DNA of 64,000 bases from Streptomyces sp. WZ.A104 (GTDB lineage: Bacteria > Actinomycetota > Actinomycetes > Streptomycetales > Streptomycetaceae), in the NCBI RefSeq assembly GCF_002382885.1, contig NZ_NWVL01000042.1:1-64000 (forward strand). Direction: 5' to 3'. The notes beneath the pieces were generated by a model. The model did no database searches, was not told where the DNA came from, and saw only the letters and a list, made by a program, of their open reading frames with translations. Positions 52,400-60,536 of the stretch are shown piece by piece. A program made the position numbers and the translations under genes. Each line of letters starts with the position of its first letter. The first letter of the stretch is position 1.

Positions 52400-53164
52400 A
52401 TGGTCAATACCCCGGACAAGACGCTCAACGGCAAGGTCGCCTTCGTCGGCGGCGCGTCCCGCAACCTCGGCGGACTGATCAGCACCACCCTCGGCGCGGA
52501 GGGCGCCCGGGTCGCGGTGCACTACAACAGTGACTCCTCTCGGGCCAAGGCCGAGGATGTCGTCGCACAAATCAACGAGGGGCCGGGCCAGGCGTTCGCG
52601 ATTCAGGGTGATCTGACGAAGGTCGCCGAAGTGGAGCGGGTCCTCGACGAGGTCGTGAACCGGTTCGGAAAGCTCGACTACAGCATCAACACCGCTGGCA
52701 TGGTATTGAAGAAGCCGCTGACCGAGATCACGGAGGAGGAGTACGACCGCATGTTCGCGGTCAACTCCAAGGCGGCGTTCTTCGTGATGCGTGAGGCCGC
52801 CCGGCGGATCGAGGACGGTGGGAAGATCATTACCATCGTCACGTCGCTGCTCGCCGCGTACACAGGCCTGTACTCGTCGTACGCGGGCAGCAAGGCGCCG
52901 GTCGAGCACTTCACTCGTGCCCTGTCGAAGGAGTTGTTCGGCCGGAACGTCTCGGTCAACGCCATCGCTCCGGGACCGATGGACACGGCATTCTTCTATC
53001 CCGCCGAGGATGACGACTCCGTCGCCTACCACAAGTCCTCCGCGATGAACGGCGACCTCACCAAGATCGAGGACATCGTGCCGTGGGTGCGGCACTTGCT
53101 GACCGAGGGCTGGTGGGCCAACGGCCAGACGATCTTCCTCAACGGCGGCTACACCACCCGCTGA
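52400..53164 (+). CDS. Short-chain dehydrogenase/reductase
   Basis: A 254-residue classical SDR. NAD(P)-binding turn VAFVGGASRNLGGLIS, in which the usual Gly-x-x-x-Gly-x-Gly is modified; Asn-Thr-Ala-Gly in YSINTAGMVL; catalytic Ser in ITIVTSLLAAYTG, and Tyr and Lys in YSSYAGSKAPVEHFTRALS. SVNAIAPGPMDTAFF follows as expected. ATG 52400 has GGAGG 5 nt upstream. A damaged NTF2-like gene and an LtrA gene lie behind it in the same direction. Substrate unknown. It sits inside the relic island as cargo. Confidence 0.9.
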   Translation: MVNTPDKTLNGKVAFVGGASRNLGGLISTTLGAEGARVAVHYNSDSSRAKAEDVVAQINEGPGQAFAIQGDLTKVAEVERVLDEVVNRFGKLDYSINTAGMVLKKPLTEITEEEYDRMFAVNSKAAFFVMREAARRIEDGGKIITIVTSLLAAYTGLYSSYAGSKAPVEHFTRALSKELFGRNVSVNAIAPGPMDTAFFYPAEDDDSVAYHKSSAMNGDLTKIEDIVPWVRHLLTEGWWANGQTIFLNGGYTTR

Positions 53165-53218
53165 CCGGCACCACTGCGGCGGCGGCGCCATGCTGTCCGG
53201 CCGCCGCCCTCACGTCCG

Positions 53219-53549
53219 ATGCTTGCGGAGGCTTCCCAGGTCTTCCAGTTCCCGGCCCCCGTCGTGGCCGCGTTCGTCGCCGCGGTCAACGCCGGCGACA
53301 AGGCCGCGTTCCCTGCCGACCTCGCGCTGGACGCCACCATGTCCGACGACGCGACAGGCCAAGGCACCAACGGCTGGACCGAAAGGGAGATCCTCTTCTC
53401 GGGACGGCCGTATGGGCATGGAGAGCCTGTCTCCCGATGGGCGGTCCCTGGTGGTCACCTGCAAGTCCACCTGGGAACGCATGCGTACCCGGTCGGGCCT
53501 ACCACAACCGTCGGCAGGACCAACCCGCTTCGAGACCGGTCAAGCCTGA
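53219..53549 (+). pseudogene. NTF2/SnoaL-like protein, frameshifted
   Basis: The first part (VAAFVAAVNAGDKAAFPADL, NGWTEREILFS) is in one frame and the end (GRMGMESLSPDGRSLVVTCK through RFETGQA) in another, shifting near 53400. Both parts belong to one NTF2-like fold, with probable smaller losses in between. SDR plus NTF2-like gene pairs are common, so this was probably the SDR partner. Confidence 0.72.
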
Positions 53550-53609
53550 ATCGGACCACCCCCGCCGACGCCACCATGCTCCTCACCGCACCGCAGGGAT
53601 CACACGCCC

Positions 53610-54794
53610 ATGAGCCAGACACCTTTCATCGCCGACGCCTGGTACCGGCCGATGATCGCCCGCCCACGGGACGAGAAGCACCGCAGCGCGACCGCCCTGG
53701 AACTCTTCTTCGACCTGTGCTTCGTCGCCGCCGTGGCCCAGGCGGCCGTGGCGTTCGAGCACGAACTGGCCGAAGGACACATCGGCCACGGCATCCTCGG
53801 CTACGCCCTGGTGTTCTTCGCGATCTGGTGGGCCTGGATGAACTTCACGTGGTTCGCCTCCGCCTACGACAACGATGACGTCCCCTACCGGCTCCTCACC
53901 CTGGTCCAGATCACCGGCGCTCTGATCATGGCCGCCGGTGCGGCCGAAGCCCTCCAGCGCCAGGACTTCACCGTCATTACCTGGGGCTATGTCGTCATGC
54001 GCCTTGCGATGGTCACCCAGTGGCTGCGCGCCGCGCGTTCCGACCCCGACCGCCGTACCACCTGCCTGCGCTACGCGGCCGGAATCCTCGTGGTCCAGGC
54101 TGGCTGGGTCGGGCGTCTGTTCCTTCCCGGCGACGGGGGCCTTGCTGTGTTCGCGGTCCTGGCCCTGGCCGAACTCGCCGTCCCCGCCTGGGCCGAGCGG
54201 GCCGCCATCACCACGTGGCACCCGCACCACATCGCGGAACGCTACGGCCTGTTCACCATCATCGTCCTCGGCGAGTCGATTACCGCGGCCACGGTTGCCG
54301 TCCGAACCGCCCTCGACGGAGACGCCGCGCTCGGCGACATCGCCACCCTCGTCGTCGGCGGCATTCTCACCGTCTTCGCCCTGTGGTGGTACTACTTCGC
54401 CCAGGACGCGCCCCGAAGGCTCACCAGCCTGCGCTCCGCCCTGATGTGGGGCTACGGCCACTACGCCGTCTTCGCCTCCGCCGCAGCCGTCGGCGCCGGA
54501 CTCGCACTCAACGTCGCCCACACCACCGGCCACGGCCACCTCACCGACCGCACTGCCGCAGCTGCCTACACCATCCCCGTCGCCGTCTACATCACCGTCG
54601 TCTGGCTCCTGCACCACCGGGCTTCCGACGTACGCAACACGAACGACATCATTCACCCCAGCGCCGTCCTCGCGATCCTGGCCGCGACCTTCTCACCCAC
54701 CCCCGTGCTCGTCACCGGAGTCCTCACGACAGTCCTCATCGCCGCAACCCTCCTCGTGGGGGCACGCGCCGCTGCCGCGACTCGTCACGCCTGA
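53610..54794 (+). CDS. Low temperature requirement protein A (LtrA)-like membrane protein
   Basis: A 394-residue multi-helix membrane protein. ATG 53610. The family start is clear: RDEKHRSATALELFFDLCFV followed by AAVAQAAVAFEHELAEGH. Further on come WWAWMNFTWFASAYDNDDVP, AERYGLFTIIVLGESITAAT and FALWWYYFAQDAPRR, all diagnostic LtrA segments. Length is usual. Function is poorly known (growth at low temperature in Listeria). It is intact although surrounded by mobile-element debris. Confidence 0.9.
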   Translation: MSQTPFIADAWYRPMIARPRDEKHRSATALELFFDLCFVAAVAQAAVAFEHELAEGHIGHGILGYALVFFAIWWAWMNFTWFASAYDNDDVPYRLLTLVQITGALIMAAGAAEALQRQDFTVITWGYVVMRLAMVTQWLRAARSDPDRRTTCLRYAAGILVVQAGWVGRLFLPGDGGLAVFAVLALAELAVPAWAERAAITTWHPHHIAERYGLFTIIVLGESITAATVAVRTALDGDAALGDIATLVVGGILTVFALWWYYFAQDAPRRLTSLRSALMWGYGHYAVFASAAAVGAGLALNVAHTTGHGHLTDRTAAAAYTIPVAVYITVVWLLHHRASDVRNTNDIIHPSAVLAILAATFSPTPVLVTGVLTTVLIAATLLVGARAAAATRHA

Positions 54795-55451
54795 GACGAA
54801 CCCACCGGCTGACGCCCCGCGATTCCCCCCTGCGGAGTGTGGTGCTCCGAACGAGACCGCGCGACCCTCCCTGCGGGCATCGGTGTCACGGCAAGGCGTC
54901 GATCACGACTCCCCGACCGGAGCTTGGGGAACGCGAGGTCCAGGTCGTCGGCCTGAGTGGTCAGCCTCTTGTCCCGGTGGCCATTGCGTAACGCGGTCCG
55001 GGTGTCGGTGCGCTCGTTCCGCTCCGCGCCAATCCTCGCAGTGCTCGGCCTCGATCAGTTCCCGGAGCATCCGCTCGGCCACCCCGCGGACGAGTTCGAG
55101 CCCGTCCGCCGGATTCGGTGACCCCAGCAACGTCGGCGTGCTGCTGCCAGTGGACGGGCCTTCCGACTGCTTGACGCCGCCAGATGTCGGCGAAGGCATC
55201 GACGAGGGCATCAGGCCGGCAGCGGCGTCGGGTGAGGTGGCCGCGCTGGCCGAGGCCCGCAAGCGCATCCGGCTGCTGGAGCAAGAGAACGAAATCATGA
55301 GGCAGTCCGGGCCGACGCATGGCAGGCAAGTGGGTCGGGTTCGGGAAGGACCTCGACGTGAACACCGGACCCTGGGAGCTTCGCCTGCTCGACCGCTCCA
55401 CGGGACGGGCCCGACGCCGAAAGGTACTCGGCTTCCCCAGAGTGAGCGGAA
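54795..55451. other. Degenerate region with IS3-type orfA remnant
   Basis: About 650 bp without an intact gene. Forward frame near 55237-55310 gives VAALAEARKRIRLLEQENEI, the coiled-coil leucine zipper typical of IS3 orfA C-termini, with no usable start or HTH upstream. The rest is unassigned. Confidence 0.5.
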
Positions 55452-55542
55452 GGTTGGCCGCGTGACCAACGCATGGCCAGCAGCGGTCTGAAACCGCCCG
55501 AAACAGCGGGAGGGGAGAGTTCAAGTCCCCCTCGGACGCCAC
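55452..55542 (+). repeat. Right end of the relic island (attR-like)
   Basis: GGTTGGCC, GTGACCAACGCATG and CCGAAACAGC, in order, match 20186-20240 near the right end of the satellite island. Then GTTCAAGTCCCC-CTCGGACGCCA (55519-55541) matches attR with one C missing and one A-to-G change. This is a degraded attachment site with its arm region. Confidence 0.85.
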
Positions 55543-55545
55543 TGA

Positions 55546-55568
55546 AGACCCCAGGTCAGCTGGGGTCT
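55546..55568 (+). terminator. Hairpin directly after the tRNA-like att site
   Basis: AGACCCCA/TGGGGTCT with loop GGTCAGC, then CCTGCGTTT. Its place after a tRNA 3' end suggests it is the host's original tRNA-Leu terminator. Confidence 0.6.
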
Positions 55569-55589
55569 CCTGCGTTTCCCCCCCACCTC

Positions 55590-55688
55590 TGACGCGAGCC
55601 ACCCCTGGCGCGAGCCGCCCCTGAAGCAAGCCACCCCTGACGCGAGTCGCCCCCGACGCGCGAGCCGCCCCCGACGCGCGAGCCGCCA
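55590..55688 (+). repeat. Six tandem GC-rich repeats of 16-18 bp
   Basis: Four 16-bp units (consensus TGACGCGAGCCACCCC) at 55590-55653, then two lengthened units starting CGACGCGCGAGCCGCC to 55688. Non-coding; between the tRNA-like end and the rbsR promoter. Confidence 0.8.
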
Positions 55689-55753
55689 CTGGTGTGACCG
55701 CGCCCCTGTCACGATCCGGTCTCGGACGCGAGGTGGGGTCTTGTTTTCGGCCA

Positions 55754-55789
55754 TGTAATCGATTCCAATCATCCGTGTAATCGATTCCA
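55754..55789. promoter_or_regulatory. Paired LacI-type operators of rbsR
   Basis: TGTAATCGATTCCA occurs exactly at 55754-55767 and 55776-55789, centres 22 bp apart (about two helical turns). Each contains the palindrome AATCGATT. Position 70-100 bp before rbsR fits autorepression of the ribose operon. Confidence 0.82.
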
Positions 55790-55857
55790 TGGCGTCGCGC
55801 GACCGGGCTGCCCAGGGGATTCGAGGTGTACGGAAACCACAAGGAGGTGGTCCGGAC

Positions 55858-56874
55858 ATGGCGAGCATCAAGGATGTCGCGGCCGAGGCGGGCGTGTCCG
55901 TCGCCACGGTCTCGCGGGTGCTGAACAGCCATCCGTCCGTCAGTGCGGAGGCGCGCACCCGCGTTCTCGCCGCCGTGGAGGAGCTCGGCTACCGGCCCAA
56001 CGCGGTGGCCCGCTCGCTGCGCACGGCCCAGACCCGCACCCTCGGTCTGGTCATCAGCGACGTGCTCAACCCGTACTTCACCGAGCTGGCCCGCTTCGTC
56101 GAGGAGGAGGCCCGCGCGCTCGGTTACAGCGTGATCATCGGCAACGCCGACGAGCGGCCCGAACTCCAGGACCACCACATCCGCACGCTCATCGACCGCA
56201 GGATCGACGGGCTCCTCGTCTCGCCCGCCGACGGCGGCTCCCCGCTGATGGGGGAGGTGGCCCTGAGCGGTACGCCGATGGTCTTCGTGGACCGCTGGAT
56301 TCCCGGCATCGACGTCCCCGTCGTCCGGGCCGACGGTACGGGCGCGGTCAAGGACCTCGTCGCCCATCTGCACGGTCTCGGTCACCGGAGGCTCGCGATC
56401 ATCGCCGGGCCGGCGGCCACCACCACCGGCAACGAGCGCGTCGAGGCCTTCCGGGACGCCATGCGGGCGCTGGGGCTCGCCCTGCCCGACGCCTATATCG
56501 GACAGGGCGACTTCCAGGCGGCCAGCGGGCACCGCGCCACCGAACGCTTCCTGGCCCTGCCCGAGCCGCCCGAGGTCGTGTTCGCCGCCGACAACCTGAT
56601 GGCGCTCGGCGCGCTGGACGCGATCCGGGCGCGGGGGCTGCGGGTCCCCGACGACATCGCGCTCGCCGCCTTCGACGACATCCCATGGTTCGTCCACACC
56701 GATCCGCCGATCACCGCCATCGCCCAGCCGACCGCGGACCTGGCACGGGCCGCCGTGCGCGCGCTGGCCGACCTGATCGAAGGGCGGACCCCGCAGTCCG
56801 TCACCCTGCCCGCCCGCCTCGTCGTACGCCGCTCGTGCGGCGGGGCCGCACCGAACCAGAGGAGCGACCGGTGA
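55858..56874 (+). CDS. rbsR: LacI-family ribose operon repressor
   Basis: A 338-residue repressor. ATG 55858 (AAGGAGG upstream) starts the LacI HTH: ASIKDVAAEAGVSVATVSRV with the hinge YRPNAVARSLRT. The sugar-binding core has LGLVISDVLNPYFTELA, FVDRWIPGIDVPVV and ALAAFDDIPWF. It overlaps rbsA by 4 bp. It should bind the paired operators at 55754-55789 and release on ribose or a ribose phosphate; effector identity is inferred from the operon. Confidence 0.92.
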   Translation: MASIKDVAAEAGVSVATVSRVLNSHPSVSAEARTRVLAAVEELGYRPNAVARSLRTAQTRTLGLVISDVLNPYFTELARFVEEEARALGYSVIIGNADERPELQDHHIRTLIDRRIDGLLVSPADGGSPLMGEVALSGTPMVFVDRWIPGIDVPVVRADGTGAVKDLVAHLHGLGHRRLAIIAGPAATTTGNERVEAFRDAMRALGLALPDAYIGQGDFQAASGHRATERFLALPEPPEVVFAADNLMALGALDAIRARGLRVPDDIALAAFDDIPWFVHTDPPITAIAQPTADLARAAVRALADLIEGRTPQSVTLPARLVVRRSCGGAAPNQRSDR

Positions 56875-58472
56875 CCGCACCGGACAAGCAACTGGTGGCC
56901 GCACCAGACGAGTTGCTGCGCATCGAGGGTCTGCGCAAGACCTTCCCCGGCGTGGTGGCGCTCGACAGCGTCGACTTCGACCTCCGCAGAGGCGAGGTCC
57001 ACGTCCTGCTCGGCGAGAACGGCGCGGGCAAGAGCACCCTCATCAAGATGCTCTCCGGCGCCTACCGTCCCGACCGCGGCCGCATCCTGGCCGAGGGCCG
57101 CGAGGTGCGCATCGCCGGCGCGCAGGACGCCGAACGGCTCGGTATCGCCACCATCTACCAGGAATTCAACCTCGTCCCCGACCTCACCGTCGCCGAGAAC
57201 ATCTTCCTGGGCCGCCAGCCGCGCCGCTTCGGCCTCGTCGACCACCGGCGGATGCGCCAGGACGCGGCAGAGCTGCTGCGCCGGGTCGGCGTCGACGTCA
57301 AGCCCGATGCCAAGGTCCGCGAACTGGGCATCGCCCGGCTCCAGATGGTCGAGATCGCCAAGGCGCTGAGCCTGGAGGCACGTGTCCTCATCATGGACGA
57401 GCCGACCGCAGTGCTGACCTCCGAGGAGGTCGACAAGCTCTTCGCGATCGTGCGCCAACTGCGCGAGGACGGCGTCGGGATCGTCTTCATCACCCACCAC
57501 CTGGAAGAGATCGCCGCGCTCGGCGACCGCGTAACCGTCCTCCGCGACGGCCGCAGCATCGACCAGGTCCCGGCGTCGACCCCCGAGGACGAACTCGTCC
57601 AGCTCATGGTCGGCCGCAGCATCGAGCAGCAGTACCCGCGTGAACGCCCCGACACGGGTGAGGTGTTGCTCTCCGTGCGGGGGCTGACCCGGGACGGCGT
57701 CTTCCACGACATCAGCTTCGATGTGCACGCCGGGGAGGTCGTCGGCCTCGCCGGACTCGTCGGGGCCGGACGTACGGAGGTGGCGCGCGCCGTCTTCGGT
57801 GCCGACCCGTACGACGCGGGCACCGTCGACGTACGCGGCGAGCGCCTCGCCCGGCATGACGTTCCCGCCGCGATGGGCGCCGGGATAGGCCTCGTACCGG
57901 AGGACCGCAAGGGCCAGGGCCTGGTCCTCGACGCCTCCGTGCAGGAGAACCTGGGTTTGGTCACCCTGCGTTCCGCGAGCCGCTCCGGGCTGGTGGACCT
58001 CAAGGGCCAGCGCACCGCCGCCGCCCGCATCGCCCAGCAGCTCGGTGTCCGTATGTCCGGCCTCGGGCAGCACGTACGCACCCTGTCCGGCGGCAACCAG
58101 CAGAAGGTCGTGATCGGCAAGTGGCTGCTGGCCGACACCCGGGTGCTCATCCTCGACGAGCCGACCCGGGGCATCGACGTCGGTGCCAAGGTCGAGATCT
58201 ACCAGCTCATCAACGAGCTCACCGCCTCCGGGCACGCCGTCCTGATGATCTCCAGCGACCTGCCCGAGGTCCTCGGCATGAGCGACCGGGTCCTCGTCAT
58301 GGCCCAGGGACGGATCGCCGGTGAGCTCCCGGTGGCGGAGGCGACCCAGGACGCCGTGATGGCCCTCGCGGTCGGTACCGGCCCCGCCGACGCTCCGACC
58401 CCTGCCGACAGCCCCGCCCCCACCGAACACCCCGCAACGAAGCAGGAGAAGGAGGGCCCCCGTGGCCACTGA
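56871..58472 (+). CDS. rbsA: Ribose ABC transporter ATPase
   Basis: A 533-residue double ATPase. First nucleotide-binding domain: Walker A GENGAGKSTL, Walker B VLIMDEPTAVL. The second: degenerate Walker A GLVGAGRTEVA, signature LSGGNQQKVVIGKWL, Walker B LILDEPTRGIDVG. This asymmetry is normal for RbsA/MglA. GTG 56871 overlaps the rbsR stop. The Ala/Pro/Thr tail overlaps the permease gene by 11 bp. Confidence 0.95.
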   Translation: MTAPDKQLVAAPDELLRIEGLRKTFPGVVALDSVDFDLRRGEVHVLLGENGAGKSTLIKMLSGAYRPDRGRILAEGREVRIAGAQDAERLGIATIYQEFNLVPDLTVAENIFLGRQPRRFGLVDHRRMRQDAAELLRRVGVDVKPDAKVRELGIARLQMVEIAKALSLEARVLIMDEPTAVLTSEEVDKLFAIVRQLREDGVGIVFITHHLEEIAALGDRVTVLRDGRSIDQVPASTPEDELVQLMVGRSIEQQYPRERPDTGEVLLSVRGLTRDGVFHDISFDVHAGEVVGLAGLVGAGRTEVARAVFGADPYDAGTVDVRGERLARHDVPAAMGAGIGLVPEDRKGQGLVLDASVQENLGLVTLRSASRSGLVDLKGQRTAAARIAQQLGVRMSGLGQHVRTLSGGNQQKVVIGKWLLADTRVLILDEPTRGIDVGAKVEIYQLINELTASGHAVLMISSDLPEVLGMSDRVLVMAQGRIAGELPVAEATQDAVMALAVGTGPADAPTPADSPAPTEHPATKQEKEGPRGH

Positions 58473-60417
58473 TACCGTCAAGAGTGACACGGGAGCGGGC
58501 GGAGTCTCCGTGATACGCCGCGTCCTGCTCGACAACGGCGCGCTCAGCGCCCTGGTCGTCCTGGTGGTGGCGATGTCGCTGCTCTCCGGCGACTTCCTGA
58601 CCACCCAGAACCTGCTGAACGTCGGCGTCCAGGCGGCCGTCACCGCCATCCTCGCCTTCGGCGTCACCTTCGTCATCGTCTCGGCGGGCATCGACCTGTC
58701 CGTCGGCTCGGTGGCCGCCCTCTCCGCGACGGTCCTCGCCTGGTCGGCCACTTCCGCCGGAGTGCCGGTGGTCCTCGCGGTCGTGCTCGCGATCGTCACC
58801 GGCATCGCCTGCGGCTTCGTGAACGGTGCCCTCGTCTCGTACGGCAAACTCCCACCGTTCATCGCGACGTTGGCGATGCTCTCGATCGCCCGAGGGCTGT
58901 CTCTCGTCATCTCGCAGGGCAGCCCGATCGCCTTCCCCGAGTCGGTCTCGCGGCTCGGCGACACGCTCGGCGGCTGGCTCCCCGTACCGGTCCTCGTGAT
59001 GATCGCGATGGGCCTGATCACCGCCCTGATCCTCGGTCGCACCTTCATCGGCCGCTCGATGTACGCCATCGGCGGCAACGAGGAAGCGGCCCGGCTCTCC
59101 GGGCTCCGCGTCAAGCGCCAGAAGATCGTCATCTACGCCCTGTCCGGCCTGTTCGCCGCCGTCGCGGGCATCGTCCTGGCCTCCCGCCTCGTCTCCGCCC
59201 AGCCGCAGGCCGCCCAGGGGTACGAACTCGACGCCATCGCCGCGGTCGTCATCGGCGGCGCCAGCCTGGCCGGCGGCGTCGGCAAGGCGTCCGGCACCCT
59301 GATCGGCGCGCTCATCCTCGCCGTGCTCCGCAACGGCCTCAACCTCCTCTCCGTATCGGCGTTCTGGCAGCAGGTCGTCATCGGCGTCGTCATCGCACTG
59401 GCCGTCCTTCTCGACACGCTGCGCCGCAAGTCCGGTTCGGGAGCGGCCACCTCGGCCGGGACGGCCCCGGGCGCACCCGGCTCCGGCCGGAGGAACGCCC
59501 TCAAGCTCACGGGCGCGGCCCTCTGCGCGGCGATCGTCATCGGAGCGGTCTCCCTCTTCAACTCCGGTTCGTCCGGAGGTGCGACGAAGGTCGGCATGTC
59601 CCTCTCCACCCTCAACAACCCCTTCTTCGTGCAGATGCGGGAGGGCGCGGAGGCGGAGGCGAAGAAGGCTGGCATCGACCTCACCGTCACCGACGCCCAG
59701 AACGACGCTTCCCAGCAGGCCAACCAGCTTCAGAACTTCACGAGTTCGGGTGTCTCCTCGATCATCGTCAACCCGGTGGACTCCGACGCCGTCGGGCCGG
59801 GCGTACGCAGTGCGAACAAGGCCGGTATCCCGGTGATCGCCGCCGACCGGGGCGTCAACAAGGCGGACACCGCAACCCTCGTCGCCTCGGACAACGTGGC
59901 GGGCGGCAAGCTAGCCGCCGACGCGCTGGCCGACAAGCTCGGCGGCAAGGGCAGCATCGTCATCCTCCAGGGCACGGCGGGCACCTCCGCCAGCCGTGAG
60001 CGCGGGGCCGGGTTCGCCGAGGGCCTCAAGGCGTACCCGGGCATCAAGGTGGTCGCCAAGCAGCCCGCGGACTTCGACCGCACCAAGGGCCTGGACGTCA
60101 TGACGAACCTCATCCAGTCGCACCCCGGCGTCACCGGCGTCTTCGCCGAGAACGACGAGATGGCGCTCGGCGCGGCCAAGGCCCTCGGCGGCAAGGCCGG
60201 AAAGTCCGTGTCCGTCGTCGGCTTCGACGGAACCCCGGACGGCCTGAAGGCGGTCGAGGCGGGCACGCTCTACGCGTCCGTGGCGCAGCAGCCCGCCGAA
60301 CTGGGCAAGATCGCGGTGCGCAACGCCGTCAAGGCCGCCAAGGACGAGGAGGTCGAGACCATGGTGAAGGTGCCGGTCAAGGTCGTCACCCGGGAGAACG
60401 TCGCCGACTTCTCCTGA
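58462..60417 (+). CDS. rbsC: Ribose permease fused to ribose-binding protein (RbsC-RbsB)
   Basis: A 651-residue fusion. Residues 1-320 are a complete RbsC permease (VTAILAFGVTFVIVSAGIDL, SVGSVAALSATVLAW, YELDAIAAVVIGGASLAGG). A Gly/Ala/Ser linker (about 320-345), one extra transmembrane helix (LKLTGAALCAAIVIGAVSLF) and a periplasmic-binding domain follow from about residue 373 (VGMSLSTLNNPFFVQMREGA, VNPVDSDAVGP, VAADRG-type strand, VVGFDGTPDGLKAVEAGTL). So the receptor is tethered to its own channel and needs no signal peptide or lipobox. No separate rbsB is present. GTG 58462 with GGAGGG. Confidence 0.93.
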   Translation: MATDTVKSDTGAGGVSVIRRVLLDNGALSALVVLVVAMSLLSGDFLTTQNLLNVGVQAAVTAILAFGVTFVIVSAGIDLSVGSVAALSATVLAWSATSAGVPVVLAVVLAIVTGIACGFVNGALVSYGKLPPFIATLAMLSIARGLSLVISQGSPIAFPESVSRLGDTLGGWLPVPVLVMIAMGLITALILGRTFIGRSMYAIGGNEEAARLSGLRVKRQKIVIYALSGLFAAVAGIVLASRLVSAQPQAAQGYELDAIAAVVIGGASLAGGVGKASGTLIGALILAVLRNGLNLLSVSAFWQQVVIGVVIALAVLLDTLRRKSGSGAATSAGTAPGAPGSGRRNALKLTGAALCAAIVIGAVSLFNSGSSGGATKVGMSLSTLNNPFFVQMREGAEAEAKKAGIDLTVTDAQNDASQQANQLQNFTSSGVSSIIVNPVDSDAVGPGVRSANKAGIPVIAADRGVNKADTATLVASDNVAGGKLAADALADKLGGKGSIVILQGTAGTSASRERGAGFAEGLKAYPGIKVVAKQPADFDRTKGLDVMTNLIQSHPGVTGVFAENDEMALGAAKALGGKAGKSVSVVGFDGTPDGLKAVEAGTLYASVAQQPAELGKIAVRNAVKAAKDEEVETMVKVPVKVVTRENVADFS

Positions 60418-60474
60418 ACCGGTCCGTGAACCGGCTGGTGAACCGGCCCGTGAACCGGTCCCTGAACCGGCCTA
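60415..60474 (+). repeat. Five tandem 12-bp repeats starting at the rbsCB stop codon
   Basis: Units of TGAACCGG plus four variable bases (YCCG, CTGG, CCCG, TCCC, CCTA). The first TGA is the stop of the permease fusion, and because the unit is 12 bp each copy repeats an in-frame TGA. They fill half of the gap before rbsK. Confidence 0.88.
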
Positions 60475-60536
60475 TTGACACCGGTTGCCCCGGTGGTCCC
60501 GGCGAACCCGGAACGACGAAAGCAGGAAGCACGCAC

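Noticed and set aside
55590..55688. CRISPR array
   Set aside because: Units are short and directly tandem with no spacers of regular length, and no cas gene is nearby. The 12-bp array at 60415-60474 fails for the same reason.
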